From NCBI RefSeq assembly GCF_900142895.1, contig NZ_LT670847.1, positions 1,984,001 through 2,048,000 of the forward strand: 64,000 nt of DNA, read 5' to 3'. The position numbers were made by a program, and so were the translations under genes. A model generated the notes under the pieces. It did no database searches and had not been told where the DNA came from. It was given only the letters and a program-made list of their open reading frames with translations. Numbering within the stretch: the first letter of the stretch is position 1; the number at the start of each line of letters is the position of its first letter. Source of the stretch: Vreelandella subglaciescola (GTDB lineage: Bacteria > Pseudomonadota > Gammaproteobacteria > Pseudomonadales > Halomonadaceae). Below, one piece after another: positions 7,980 to 17,345 of the stretch.

Positions 7980-10127
7980 TTAAAACTTATGCCGCAGCAG
8001 GCGCATGGCGTTGAGCGTGACCAGCACGGTGGCGCCGGTATCGGCCATCACCGCGATCCACAGGCCGGTAATGCCCAGCGCGGTGGTGACCAGAAAAATC
8101 GCCTTGAACCCCAGCGCCAGCGCGACGTTGGTTTTGACGTTGGCAAGCGTGGCCCGCGACAGCTGAATCAGCTCGGCGATGCCCGCCACGCGGTTTTTCA
8201 ATAGCGCCGCGTCGGCGGTTTCAAGCGCTACGTCGGTGCCGCCGCCCATAGCGATACCGACATCGGCGGCGGCCAGCGCCGGCGCATCGTTGATGCCGTC
8301 GCCCACTTTGCCCACCGGCCCTCGGCCTTCCTGCTGCCAGCGGGACACGTAGCCGGCCTTGTCTTCGGGCATCAGCTCGCCGTGGGCTTCAATACCCAGC
8401 ATTTTGCCAATGGCCGCCGCGCTGCGGGCGTTGTCGCCGCTTAACATCACTGCCTTCACGCCCAGCTTGGAAAGCGCGTCCAGCCCTTTCCTGGCGTCTT
8501 CCCGCGGCTCATCGCGCAGGGCGATAGCGCCAACGGCCACGCCGTCCTTGAGCAGCACGCTGATGCTTTTACCTTCTTCTTCCAGCGCGTTAATCCGCGC
8601 GTTGGCCACCTCATCCAGGGTGGCGACGCCGGCGGCGTAGCGCGGGCTGGCAAGCGTTACCTCAACGCCGCCAATGCGACCGCTAACGCCCGCGCCGGCG
8701 ATGGCACGGCCGTCTTCGACCGCTGGCAGCTGCGGCTTTTCTCGCGCTGCGTTGGCATACGCGACGATCGCCGCGGCAATCGGGTGGCCGGATTCACGCT
8801 CAAGCGCGCCGGCCAGACTCAGCACCTCGGCCCGCTCTACGCCGTGCCAGGCCTCAATATCGGTCACCTCGGGCGCGCCGGCGGTCAGCGTGCCGGTTTT
8901 ATCCAGCGCGACCACCTTGAGCTTGCCCAGGCTTTCCAGCACCGCGCCGCCCTTGATCAAAAGCCCGCGCCGCGCACCGCTGGAAAGCCCCGCGGCAATC
9001 GCGGCCGGGGTGGAAATCACCAGCGCGCAGGGGCAGGCGATCAGCAGCAGCGCCAGCGCCCGATAAATGGATTCCGACCACGCCATACCCGATACCAGCG
9101 GCGGCACCACGGCCAACAGCAGCGCCAGCGCGACCACGACGGGCATGTACCAGCGGGCAAAACGATCGATGAAACGTGCCACCGGCGCCTTGGCGGCCTG
9201 GGCGTCTTCGACCAGACGAATGATCCGCGCGATGGTGTTGTCGTCAGCGCGGCGGGTGACTTCAACGGTCAGCGCGCCGTCCTGATTGACCGTGCCCGCA
9301 AACACGTCGTCGCCCCCACGCTTGTAGCGCGGTTCGGCCTCGCCGTTGACCGGCGATTCATCGATATAGGAGCCGCCCTGCTCGATGCGGCCATCGCAGG
9401 GGAGACGGTCACCCGGGCGCACCAGTACGCGCTGACCCGGTGCCAGCGAGTCGGCCGGTACCTCTTCGGGGGCTTCGCCCACGCTGGCAAGGCGCCAGGC
9501 GGTGCTCGGGGTAAGATCGGAAAGCGCGGAAATACTCCGCCGCGCCCGGGATGAAGCCACGCCTTCCAGCAGCTCACCCACGGCAAACAGCACCACCACC
9601 ACGGCGGATTCCGCCGCCGCGCCGATAATCAGCGCCCCCACCGCGGCAATGCTCATCAGCGCTTCAATGGTGAACACTTCGCCCACGCGCAGCGCCTGCC
9701 ACGCGGCCTGCACAATCGGATAAAGCCCCACCAGCGTGGCCGCCACGAACGGCCAGCTACCCAACGCCGGCCAGGCAAGGTGCAGCACCGCTGCCAGCGC
9801 CAGCAGCGCGCCGCTGGCCAGCACCAGCTTGCCCTTGGCACTTTGCCACCAGGCGGGTTCATCTACCGCCTCACCGGCGGCCGGCTTGCTGACGACGGCG
9901 TAGCCCAGCCCGCGCATGGCCTGCTCGATCGCCTCGGGCGAAGGCGTGACGTTGGGCTCGGGGGTGATATCCAGCGTGCCGGCGGCGGCGTTGGCCTCGG
10001 CGTGCGCCACACCCGCCACCCGCGTTGCCGCGGCAACGGCCTTGCGCTCGCAGCCGGCACAGTCCATCCCGCTGACGCGCAGCCGCTGAAACGACGGATG
10101 TGCAGTATTGTTTGCCGATAGCGTCAT
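7980..10127 (-). CDS. zntA: Zinc/cadmium/lead-exporting P1B-type ATPase (ZntA-like)
   Basis: Inner-membrane ATPase of 715 aa that exports divalent soft metals. Domains in order: an N-terminal metal-binding domain with GMDCAGC, transmembrane helices, the actuator domain, the CPC motif in IACPCALVIST, phosphorylation site DKTGTLT, hinge GDGINDAPAL, and a C-terminal membrane segment with ADTGATVLVTLN whose Asp matches the zinc ligand of ZntA. The start at 10127 (SD GAAGGAAC) removes 34 unsupported residues. Oddity: the actuator TGES motif reads NGEA here. Divergent from a MerR regulator and preceded by a MerR-type promoter. Confidence 0.92.
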   Translation of the reverse strand: MTLSANNTAHPSFQRLRVSGMDCAGCERKAVAAATRVAGVAHAEANAAAGTLDITPEPNVTPSPEAIEQAMRGLGYAVVSKPAAGEAVDEPAWWQSAKGKLVLASGALLALAAVLHLAWPALGSWPFVAATLVGLYPIVQAAWQALRVGEVFTIEALMSIAAVGALIIGAAAESAVVVVLFAVGELLEGVASSRARRSISALSDLTPSTAWRLASVGEAPEEVPADSLAPGQRVLVRPGDRLPCDGRIEQGGSYIDESPVNGEAEPRYKRGGDDVFAGTVNQDGALTVEVTRRADDNTIARIIRLVEDAQAAKAPVARFIDRFARWYMPVVVALALLLAVVPPLVSGMAWSESIYRALALLLIACPCALVISTPAAIAAGLSSGARRGLLIKGGAVLESLGKLKVVALDKTGTLTAGAPEVTDIEAWHGVERAEVLSLAGALERESGHPIAAAIVAYANAAREKPQLPAVEDGRAIAGAGVSGRIGGVEVTLASPRYAAGVATLDEVANARINALEEEGKSISVLLKDGVAVGAIALRDEPREDARKGLDALSKLGVKAVMLSGDNARSAAAIGKMLGIEAHGELMPEDKAGYVSRWQQEGRGPVGKVGDGINDAPALAAADVGIAMGGGTDVALETADAALLKNRVAGIAELIQLSRATLANVKTNVALALGFKAIFLVTTALGITGLWIAVMADTGATVLVTLNAMRLLRHKF

Positions 10128-10174
10128 ACGTTCCTTCCCGGCCGTCCGGCCTTGCAATCTGAGTGTCTTCACCC

Positions 10175-10205
10175 AAGATAAAACCTGAAGCCACTTTAGG
10201 TGCAA
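10175..10205 (-). promoter_or_regulatory. MerR-type promoter/operator of zntA
   Basis: Read on the minus strand this holds a -35 TTGCAC (10200-10205) and a -10 TATCTT (10175-10180) separated by 19 bp, the over-long spacer typical of MerR-controlled promoters. The spacer carries the dyad ACCTAAAG-TGG-CTTCAGGT (10183-10201) with 7 of 8 arm positions matching. The -10 lies about 48 bp upstream of the zntA start. The activator would be the adjacent divergent gene. Confidence 0.85.
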
Positions 10206-10280
10206 GTCAAAAAAAGCCGGTTCAAGCAAAACGACAGGTTCAAGAACGACAACGGGTGCAAATCGATAAAGGAGCCTTCT

Positions 10281-10745
10281 ATGTCACACGCCACCGCGAC
10301 TACCGCCTTCGGCATCGGCACGCTTGCACAGCGGGCCGGCTGCCAGGTTCAGACCGTGCGCTACTACGAACAGATCGGGCTGCTGCCGCCGGCCACGCGC
10401 AACGCCGGCAACCAGCGCCGCTACGACAACGCTACGCTGCGCCGGCTGACGTTTATTCGTCACGCACGGGATTTTGGGTTTTCAGTGGAGGCGGTGCGCG
10501 AGCTGCTGGGCATGGCCGACCATCCCAACATGCCCTGCGACCACGCCGACGTCATTGCCAAACGCCACCTCGACGAGGTCGAGGCGCGCATTGCACGGTT
10601 GAGTGCGCTCAGAGACGAGCTGAAAAGAATGGTGGCCCAATGCGCCGGCGGACGTGTGGACGAGTGTCGCATTGTGGAAGTGCTGAGCGACCATCAGCAG
10701 TGTTTGCACGCTGCCGGCCACGGCGGCCAGCAGACGATTCGTTAA
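10281..10745 (+). CDS. MerR-family heavy-metal-responsive regulator (ZntR/CadR-like)
   Basis: A 154-aa regulator that probably activates the divergent zntA in response to Zn, Cd or Pb. The N-terminal MerR helix-turn-helix is clear (GTLAQRAGCQVQTVRYYEQI, then GLLPP). A dimerisation helix follows and then a metal-binding C-terminus. Candidate ligands are the Cys in NMPCDH and the Cys residues in QCAGGRVDEC and HQQC. The ATG at 10281 is preceded by AAAGGAGCC. Metal specificity cannot be fixed from sequence alone. Confidence 0.9.
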   Translation: MSHATATTAFGIGTLAQRAGCQVQTVRYYEQIGLLPPATRNAGNQRRYDNATLRRLTFIRHARDFGFSVEAVRELLGMADHPNMPCDHADVIAKRHLDEVEARIARLSALRDELKRMVAQCAGGRVDECRIVEVLSDHQQCLHAAGHGGQQTIR

Positions 10746-10772
10746 TGCGCTTTTTTAACCCGCTAAAACGGT

Positions 10773-12236
10773 TTAAAACATCGACGCATTGATCCACAAA
10801 TGTGTGCCCACGCTTGCCGCGTAGCCCAGCAGAATGGCCGGCGCCCAGCGCAGGTGAACGGCAAAGGTATAAATGCCGCGCGCCTGGCCCATCAGCGCCA
10901 CGCCCGCCGCCGAGCCCATGGACAACAGGCTGCCGCCCACGCCGGCGGTCAGGGTAATCAGTAGCCAGTTGCCCTCGGACATATCCGGCGCCATGGACAG
11001 CACCGCAAACATCACCGGAATGTTATCCACCACCGCGGAAATCATCCCCAGCACCACGTTGGCGAATACCGGGTTGCCGCCGCCATAAAGGGTTTCAGAG
11101 AGCAGGCTCAAGTAACCCAGAAAACCCAGGCCGCCCACCGACATCACCACGCCGTAGAAGAACAGCAGCGTGTCCCACTCGGAGCGCGCAATCCGGCTGA
11201 AAATATCGAACGGCACGACGCTGCCCAGCTGTTCGAGCTTGCGCCAGTCACCACGGCGCGAGTAGCGTTCGCGCTTACGCTCCAGCGACCGCGGCAGGCT
11301 GCGACGCAGGTAATAGCCGAAAAACTGCAGCAGCCCCAGGCCAAACATCATGCCCATGGCCGGCGGCAAATTAAGCACCGAGTGGCACAGCACGGAAATG
11401 GCTACGGTCAGCAAGAACAGCAGCACGATACGCCGTGCACCGCGCTTGAGCCACACGTTCTCGGAAAGCGACGCTGGCTTCTGGTTGACGATGAAGAAGT
11501 TCATGATCAGCGCCGGCACCATGAAATTGACGATGGCCGGCAGCAGCAGCACAAAAAAACCGCCAAACGGGATCTGGCCGGCCTGCCACACCATCAGCGT
11601 GGTGATATCGCCAAAGGGGCTGAATGCGCCGCCGGCGTTGGCCGCCACCACCACGTTCACACAGCACAGGCTGATAAACTTTTTGTCGCCTTCGGCCACC
11701 TTAAGCACCACCGCACACATCAACATCGCCGTGGTCATGTTATTGGCCACCGCTGAAATCCAGAACGCCATAATGCCGGTAATCCAGAACAGGCTGCGGT
11801 AGCTGAAGCCCTTGTACACCAGCCAGGAGCGCAGTTTGTCGAACACGCGGCGCTCTTCCATGGCGTTGATGTAGGTCATCGCCACCAGCAAAAACAGCAG
11901 CAGTTCGGTGTACTCCAGCAGCGTTTCACGAAACGCCGTTTCGGCCACGTCGGGCAGGCCCGCGCGCATGTACATCCACGCCACCAGCGTCCAGATCAGC
12001 CCGGCGGCAATCAATACCGGCTTGGACTTGCGCATGTGCAGCAGTTCTTCGCCCATCACCAGCGCATAGGCCAGCAGGAAAATGGCCACCGAGGCGATGC
12101 CGGCCACCGATAGCGTTAGATCGAGCGGCCCGGCATCAGCAAAGGCGAAGGCGGGAAAACACAACAGACAGGCAGCAAAAAGCAGCCGGCGAACCCGAAG
12201 ATAACGGGGCCGAAAGGCGGGAGCACTTGGTAGCAT
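10773..12236 (-). CDS. nhaD: NhaD-type sodium/proton antiporter
   Basis: Polytopic inner-membrane protein of 487 aa that exchanges Na+ (or Li+) for protons and helps pH and salt homeostasis, as expected of a halophile. The sequence has an N-terminal hydrophobic leader and about a dozen hydrophobic stretches. Typical ArsB/NhaD-superfamily segments are ISAVANNMTTAMLMC, ANAGGAFSPFGDITTLMVW and SAVVDNIPVMFAVL. I chose the ATG at 12236 because AAGG lies 8 nt upstream; the frame runs open to 12317. It converges on the MerR gene 27 bp away. Confidence 0.88.
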   Translation of the reverse strand: MLPSAPAFRPRYLRVRRLLFAACLLCFPAFAFADAGPLDLTLSVAGIASVAIFLLAYALVMGEELLHMRKSKPVLIAAGLIWTLVAWMYMRAGLPDVAETAFRETLLEYTELLLFLLVAMTYINAMEERRVFDKLRSWLVYKGFSYRSLFWITGIMAFWISAVANNMTTAMLMCAVVLKVAEGDKKFISLCCVNVVVAANAGGAFSPFGDITTLMVWQAGQIPFGGFFVLLLPAIVNFMVPALIMNFFIVNQKPASLSENVWLKRGARRIVLLFLLTVAISVLCHSVLNLPPAMGMMFGLGLLQFFGYYLRRSLPRSLERKRERYSRRGDWRKLEQLGSVVPFDIFSRIARSEWDTLLFFYGVVMSVGGLGFLGYLSLLSETLYGGGNPVFANVVLGMISAVVDNIPVMFAVLSMAPDMSEGNWLLITLTAGVGGSLLSMGSAAGVALMGQARGIYTFAVHLRWAPAILLGYAASVGTHLWINASMF

Positions 12237-12338
12237 GGCATAAACCTTGGGGAGGACAGAGAGGGTCAAGAGGCGAGAAATTGCCACAATGATAAGCACA
12301 CAAACAAATGCCTGCAATGCACTGCGGCAGAAATAGTG

Positions 12339-13310
12339 CTACAGCCAGCGCTGGCGCCGGAACAACCAGATCAGCCCAAAGGCAATCGCAGCCATGCTTC
12401 CCAGCAGGAAAAAATAGCCGTAGCGGTAACTTAGCTCGGGCATATAGGCAAAGTTCATGCCGTAAAGGCCGGCCAGAAAACTCAGCGGCACAAAGATCGC
12501 GGTGATCACCGTGAGCACCTGCATGGTGCGGTTCAGCTGGTGGGAGGAAAGCGACATATAGCCGTCGATCAAGTCACCGCAAATGTCGTAATACATGCTG
12601 GTCAAGCTATAGAGGCGCTCAAAACGCTCGTGCACGTCGTTGATCGCATGCTCGGTATCTTCGTGGCCGTGGGGAATATGCGCACATTCCGTGGACAGCA
12701 GTTCGCCGGTGATCGACTGGTGGTAATTGAAGATGCGGCGCATTTTCAACAGCCGCGAACGGTAGCCGATAACCTGCTTCATCAGCGTATCGGTGCCGTT
12801 TTCCACCAGCGCGTCCTCAAGCTCACTAAGGCGGGCTTCAAACTCGGTCAGGCTTTCCTGATAAAACCCCGCCGAGAGGTACATGATACGCAGCGCCAGA
12901 TGCCCGGGAGACTTGTTGAGCAGCGCACCGCCGTTTTGCCCGCGCATCCGGTCGATGCTCATGGCCTGGCCGGCGTGCAAGCTGATCAGGTAACGCTCGC
13001 CGATAAAAAAGGGAATTTGCTGCGGCTGATATTCCAGATCGGCATCAAACGCCGCCAGCCCACGGTAGATGATCAGCGTATGGGTCTCGAACGTTTCGAT
13101 TTTCGGCGGATGACGATTGTCCTTCTGGGCATCAATAATCGCCAGTGGATGACACCCGAACGCCTCCAGCAGCGCTTTCTCCCGCGCGCTGTTTTCCCCC
13201 TGCACATCAATCCAGATCCGACTTTCAGGCTCGGCATGAAAGCGTTCGATCAGTTCTTCACCGCCGGTGTGAGTTTCGCCACCGGCGGTGGTTAAAAGCG
13301 TGCGTATCAT
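12339..13310 (-). CDS. CorA-family divalent metal transporter (ZntB-like)
   Basis: Pentameric CorA-superfamily channel subunit, 323 aa. A large cytosolic N-terminal domain leads through a long helix to two C-terminal transmembrane helices with the signature YGMNF in the loop between them. The loop after GMN (AYMPELSYRYG) matches ZntB-like members, which move Zn(II), better than Mg-specific CorA (MPEL/MPELxWxxGY). Its own ATG at 13310 has AGGAC upstream. Not obviously co-transcribed with nhaD (about 100 bp gap). Confidence 0.85.
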   Translation of the reverse strand: MIRTLLTTAGGETHTGGEELIERFHAEPESRIWIDVQGENSAREKALLEAFGCHPLAIIDAQKDNRHPPKIETFETHTLIIYRGLAAFDADLEYQPQQIPFFIGERYLISLHAGQAMSIDRMRGQNGGALLNKSPGHLALRIMYLSAGFYQESLTEFEARLSELEDALVENGTDTLMKQVIGYRSRLLKMRRIFNYHQSITGELLSTECAHIPHGHEDTEHAINDVHERFERLYSLTSMYYDICGDLIDGYMSLSSHQLNRTMQVLTVITAIFVPLSFLAGLYGMNFAYMPELSYRYGYFFLLGSMAAIAFGLIWLFRRQRWL

Positions 13311-13345
13311 CGACGTCCTCTTGTGCCTGCGGCTATAGCCGTCCC

Positions 13346-14617
13346 TCAGCCTGCTGCGGTCAAGGCAATGAAGAAACCCGCAATGGTCGCAGACATCAAA
13401 TTGGACAGGGTACCCGCCAGCACCGCCTTAAGACCAAAGCGGGCAATATCGTGACGCCGACTCGGGGCGATGCTGCCCAGCCCACCCAGCAGAATCGCGA
13501 TGGACGATAGATTGGCGAAACCACAGAGGGCAAACGACAAGATCGCCACGGTATGCGCCGATGCCACCTCACCGGTAGCGGCCACCACGGTGTCACCATC
13601 GATATACGGGGCCAGATTGACGTAAGCCACAAATTCGTTGAGCACCAACTTCTGGCCAATGAACGAACCGGCAAACGTCGCCTCTTGCCAGGGGATACCG
13701 AGCAAAAACGCCAGGGGCGCGAACAGCCAACCCAGCAGCCATTCAAGACTCAGCCACTCCATGCCGAACCATCCGCCTATACCGCCGAGAAGGCCGTTGA
13801 CCAACGCGATCAAGCCAATGAACGCCAGCAGCATAGCGCCCACGTTGGCCGCCAGCTGCATCCCCGAGGAAGCCCCCGAGGCCGCCGCATCCAGCACGTT
13901 ACTCGGCCGTGCCTGATCTTCCATGGTCTCGCTGGCCTCGGTAACGCTATCGATGACCTCTTCGGTCTCGGGCATCAACAGCTTGGCGAACAGCAGGCCA
14001 CCCGGGGCGGCCATAAACGACGCCGCGACCAGGTATTCCATGGGAATCCCCAACGCGGCATAGCCCGCCAGTACAGAGCCGGCAACCGACGCCAGTCCGC
14101 CACACATTACGGCAAACAGCTGCGATTGCGTCATGCGGGTAATGAACGGTCGCACAACCAGCGGCGCCTCGGTCTGACCCACAAAGATATTGGCGGTGGC
14201 CGAAAGCGACTCGGAACGCGAGGTACCCAGCGCTTTCTGCAGTCCACCGCCAAGAATGCGTACGACCCACTGCATGATGCCCAGGTAGTAGAGCACCGAG
14301 GTCAGCGAAGCGAAAAAGATAATAACCGGCAGCACCTTGATCGCGAAGACAAAACCCACCGATTCCACCTCGGCCAGCCCGCCGAACAGGAAGTTGATGC
14401 CGTCGTTGGCGTACTGCACGACCTGACTGACCGCATCGGAGATCGATGTGAGTACCGCCTGGCCGAAAGGCACGTAGAGCACAAAGGCACCGATACCCGC
14501 CTGAAGGGCAAACGCGACCCCTACCGTGCGCAGGCTTATCGCTTTACGGTCGGTAGAAAATACCAACGCGATAAGGATCAGGGTCGCCATCCCGACAAGG
14601 CTCATGATCAATACCAT
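13346..14617 (-). CDS. nupC: Concentrative nucleoside transporter NupC
   Basis: Inner-membrane nucleoside/cation symporter of 423 aa, family-typical length. Recognisable CNT segments include [18 protein letters not shown], the VLAGYAALG loop and [14 protein letters not shown]. It imports nucleosides using the proton or sodium gradient. It lies 16 bp downstream of the tsx-like porin gene in the same operon, so outer- and inner-membrane steps of nucleoside uptake are encoded together. The ATG at 14617 follows AAGGATTCCACC. Confidence 0.93.
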   Translation of the reverse strand: MVLIMSLVGMATLILIALVFSTDRKAISLRTVGVAFALQAGIGAFVLYVPFGQAVLTSISDAVSQVVQYANDGINFLFGGLAEVESVGFVFAIKVLPVIIFFASLTSVLYYLGIMQWVVRILGGGLQKALGTSRSESLSATANIFVGQTEAPLVVRPFITRMTQSQLFAVMCGGLASVAGSVLAGYAALGIPMEYLVAASFMAAPGGLLFAKLLMPETEEVIDSVTEASETMEDQARPSNVLDAAASGASSGMQLAANVGAMLLAFIGLIALVNGLLGGIGGWFGMEWLSLEWLLGWLFAPLAFLLGIPWQEATFAGSFIGQKLVLNEFVAYVNLAPYIDGDTVVAATGEVASAHTVAILSFALCGFANLSSIAILLGGLGSIAPSRRHDIARFGLKAVLAGTLSNLMSATIAGFFIALTAAG

Positions 14618-14633
14618 GGTGGAATCCTTTTCT

Positions 14634-15428
14634 TTACAGAAAATTGTATTTGAGGGTATAGATCATGGCGTTCTGATAATGATCGGGAGTCCCCAGCTTG
14701 TTCTTGGAGTAGCGATATTGCACGCCGGTGGTGATGGTATCAACCGGATGCCACCACAGGCCCACGGCACCGTTGGTGCCGACACTGCCGGCAGACCCGT
14801 TGACGTAGTTACTCGACAGGTAGTCATCATCCCGGTCGAACGTCTGTTCGTGCCAGTTGGTCAGGCTCAGATCCTGGCCGAAGGCCTCGAAGCCGTAGCC
14901 CAGCACCCAGCCCAGCATGTAGCCGTTTGAGCCGCTATAGCTCCCGGATTCGCTGTCCACCCAGGCTTTGCCCAGAAACGGCTTGAAGAAGAAACCGTTA
15001 TCGAAGGTATGGCGGTATCCCAGCCCGACAATGCGGTCCTGCTCCCGGCTGTCGAAACCGTAGTCGCGAAAGTCATAGACGTGAAAGTAAAGCGACAAGG
15101 GCGTTTCACCCAGATAAATATGCGAGGTGACCTTCGCGGCGCTGCGTCGATTATCGCGACCGTCTTCCTCATGCTGGTCGTTCTGCGGGTTCTCGAAGTC
15201 ATAGAAACCGTACACTTCCCCCCAGTCAAAACCCGCGCCACCCTCGAATTCGAGATAAAAAAAGTCGCCCTTGGCGGCGTTATCGGCGGTACGCTTCTCG
15301 GTGCCATTCGACCAGTCGAGGTAATTGACCGAGACGTTGGCAAACGACCAGTTGGGGGTGAAGGTATCAGCGGCCTGTACCGGGGAGGCGGCAAGAGACA
15401 CGGCGCCCGCAGCGATCAGAAAGAGCAC
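14634..15428 (-). CDS. tsx: Tsx-like nucleoside-specific outer-membrane channel, 5' end affected by IS
   Basis: Outer-membrane beta-barrel of about 264 aa. After a signal peptide ending SPVQAAD the mature start ([18 protein letters not shown]) and the motifs [15 protein letters not shown] and [17 protein letters not shown] are typical of Tsx/OmpK. It ends in a barrel-closing NFL. Only a GTG at 15428 is available as a start, with no Shine-Dalgarno at a usable distance. Just 24 bp upstream lies the inverted repeat of an IS3 element. The in-frame codons before the GTG look like the natural start of the signal peptide, so the original start region may have been removed. Expression now would need a promoter from the IS. 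Confidence 0.8.
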   Translation of the reverse strand: MLFLIAAGAVSLAASPVQAADTFTPNWSFANVSVNYLDWSNGTEKRTADNAAKGDFFYLEFEGGAGFDWGEVYGFYDFENPQNDQHEEDGRDNRRSAAKVTSHIYLGETPLSLYFHVYDFRDYGFDSREQDRIVGLGYRHTFDNGFFFKPFLGKAWVDSESGSYSGSNGYMLGWVLGYGFEAFGQDLSLTNWHEQTFDRDDDYLSSNYVNGSAGSVGTNGAVGLWWHPVDTITTGVQYRYSKNKLGTPDHYQNAMIYTLKYNFL

Positions 15429-15521
15429 GGCGGCGCGGGAGATGGCCCCCTCTGTCAGCCTAGTTGTCCAGCTGGCGATTTCGCCTAAATTAACATCAGA
15501 ATGGGCGGCATAGGATGGTTC

Positions 15522-16028
15522 ATGCCACGTTATTCCAAGGAACGTAAAGCCGCGGTGCTGAAGAAACTATTACCGCCAGAAAACCGTAGTGTGGCGTCGG
15601 TCGCCGCCGAGGAAGGCATAGCGAACGCAACCCTGTATGGTTGGCTGAAAACATGCCGACAACAAGGAGTGCCTGTGCCAGGGAACCGTAAGACCGGAGA
15701 CGATTGGTCTGCTGATGCCAAGCTGGCCGTGGTGATTGAAACAGCTCCCCTGTCGGAGACCGAGCTTGGCGCCTATTGCCGGGAAAAGGGCGTATATCCT
15801 GAGCAGGTGCAGCGCTGGAAAGACGCCTGCCTCCAAGGCGCCGATCGGCACGAAGATCAGGAAAAAACGGCCCAAAAACAGCGTAAAGAAGACCGCCAGA
15901 CGATCAAGAAGCTGACGTCGGAGGTTCGCCGTAAAGACCGGGCCTTGGCGGAGACGACCTCGTTACTGGTGCTGTCAAAAAAGCTCGAAGCCTTGTACGG
16001 CGAAGACCCGGACAACGAGGACAACTGA
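15522..16028 (+). CDS. IS3-family transposase OrfA
   Basis: DNA-binding subunit, 168 aa. It has two helix-turn-helix-like stretches (SVASVAAEEGIANATLYGWL and a second around residue 85) followed by a Lys/Glu-rich coiled coil. The heptamer A AAA AAG at 15977-15983 is in the correct phase for -1 ribosomal slippage into OrfB, and the -1 frame is open from there into OrfB. The start at 15522 has AGGA upstream; a longer reading from 15501 is less likely. Confidence 0.9.
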   Translation: MPRYSKERKAAVLKKLLPPENRSVASVAAEEGIANATLYGWLKTCRQQGVPVPGNRKTGDDWSADAKLAVVIETAPLSETELGAYCREKGVYPEQVQRWKDACLQGADRHEDQEKTAQKQRKEDRQTIKKLTSEVRRKDRALAETTSLLVLSKKLEALYGEDPDNEDN

Positions 16029-16033
16029 CGCCG

Positions 16034-17089
16034 TTGAGCGAACGTACAAGGCTGCTACAAGACGTTGATGAAGCGGTAGCTGGTGGCGCCGCTCGCTACA
16101 AGGCGGCAGAACTGATGGGGCTAAGCCAGCGCACGTTAAAACGCTGGCGGCAGGCCAATGGCGATGTGACCACGGATCAGCGCTCACAGGCCGTGCGGGT
16201 TGTGCAGGCCCATCAGCTGACTCAAGCGGAAGAAGAGGCGATTCTAACCACTTGCTGCCAAACGGAATACCGGAGCTTGCCACCGTCGCAAATAGTCCCG
16301 CGACTGGCAGACCAAGGCCGTTATTTGGCCTCGGAATCGTCGTTTTATCGGGTGCTGAAAAAGCACCAACAGCTAAACCACCGAGGCCGCATGAAACCGG
16401 CCCGAAAGCTCGCTGAGCCGACCAGTTTTACCGCCTCGGGCCCGAACCAGGTGTGGAGTTGGGACATCAGCTACTGCCCCTCTGTAGTCCGTGGCGAGCA
16501 CTGGTACCTTTACCTGATCATGGACGTCTACAGTCGCAAGATCATTGCCTGGGACGTGTATGACAACGAGTCCGGCGACTTGGCGAAGCAACTGGTGGAG
16601 CGCGCTCTATTGCGTGAAAGCTGCTGGCACACGCCACCAATTTTGCACTCGGATAACGGTGCGCCGATGACCTCGTACACTCTGCGCGCTAGGCTGGCGG
16701 AACTGGGTATGCTGATGTCCCACAGCCGCCCCCGGGTGAGCAACGATAATCCTTATTCAGAGGCGCTGTTCCGCACCGTCAAATACTGCCCGGCGTGGCC
16801 CACAAAGGGCTTTGCATCGCTGGCCGCCGTGCGTAAATGGATGTTGACGTTCGAGCACGCCTATAACAAACAGCACCTTCACAGCGGCATCAACTTCGTT
16901 ACGCCCGCCGACCGGCATCGAGGCGTGGATACCCAGCGCCTGGCCCACCGAAAAGCCGTATATGAACGTGCCAAGCGCCTGAATCCCGGGCGCTGGTCGG
17001 GCGATATCCGACGCTGGGAGGCCACCGGATCGGTATCGCTCAATCCTGGCAAGCAACAGGAAATAGAGCTCAATAAACTGGCCGCTTAA
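16034..17089 (+). CDS. IS3-family transposase OrfB (DDE integrase core)
   Basis: Catalytic domain, 351 aa. The DDE acidic residues are visible in VWSWDISYCP, LHSDNGAPM and NPYSEALFRTVK. A preceding helix-turn-helix (AELMGLSQRTLKRW) opens the frame. OrfB starts with a TTG five bases after the OrfA stop and is most likely made as an OrfAB fusion by frameshifting. The frame is complete, so the element may be active. Confidence 0.92.
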   Translation: MSERTRLLQDVDEAVAGGAARYKAAELMGLSQRTLKRWRQANGDVTTDQRSQAVRVVQAHQLTQAEEEAILTTCCQTEYRSLPPSQIVPRLADQGRYLASESSFYRVLKKHQQLNHRGRMKPARKLAEPTSFTASGPNQVWSWDISYCPSVVRGEHWYLYLIMDVYSRKIIAWDVYDNESGDLAKQLVERALLRESCWHTPPILHSDNGAPMTSYTLRARLAELGMLMSHSRPRVSNDNPYSEALFRTVKYCPAWPTKGFASLAAVRKWMLTFEHAYNKQHLHSGINFVTPADRHRGVDTQRLAHRKAVYERAKRLNPGRWSGDIRRWEATGSVSLNPGKQQEIELNKLAA

Positions 17090-17217
17090 ACGTGGCTATT
17101 TGGACAACTGGGTTGAAAACTACCGATGGATCGAGGCATGGTGAAGTCCACTTTTGTTGTAATAAGCAACACGGCTGTCCAGATAAAGACGCTTTACAGT
17201 ACCTAAGGTGAAACCTA

Positions 17218-17232
17218 TAACACATAGTGTTA
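17218..17232. promoter_or_regulatory. Perfect palindrome, candidate DeoR-family operator
   Basis: TAACAC-ATA-GTGTTA forms a perfect 6-bp inverted repeat in an AT-rich stretch about 115 bp upstream of the DeoR-family start. DeoR-type repressors bind such dyads. It is on the regulator side of the IS3 element, so the site no longer adjoins tsx. Function is inferred only from position and symmetry. Confidence 0.35.
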
Positions 17233-17345
17233 TTTTTCTAACAAAATTAATAATTCGTGCTCATTCGAAGGTCGTGACGGTCTCGGATAGCCTCAGTAAA
17301 TACCGGCCAGAACGGGGCCGGCATCTGATTTCGGGAAATTCTCAC

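Larger units (their letters stand above)
15453..17118 (+). mobile_element. IS3-family insertion sequence
   Basis: Element of about 1666 bp with overlapping orfA/orfB. Terminal inverted repeats at 15453-15470 and 17101-17118 match in 15 of 18 positions (conserved core AGTTGTCCA / TGGACAACT). No convincing target duplication: the left flank is CCCCCTC and the right flank is ACTACCG. It sits between the deoR-family regulator and the tsx-nupC operon, probably splitting what was a divergent regulator/operon promoter region. Confidence 0.88.

Noticed and set aside
10746..10780. Terminator between the MerR regulator and nhaD
   Set aside because: TTTAACC and GGTTTAAA look complementary at first, but only four base pairs form before a mismatch.
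15446..17125. Target-site duplication of the IS3 element
   Set aside because: Left flank CCCCCTC and right flank ACTACCG share no 3-5 bp repeat at the IS ends; none is claimed.
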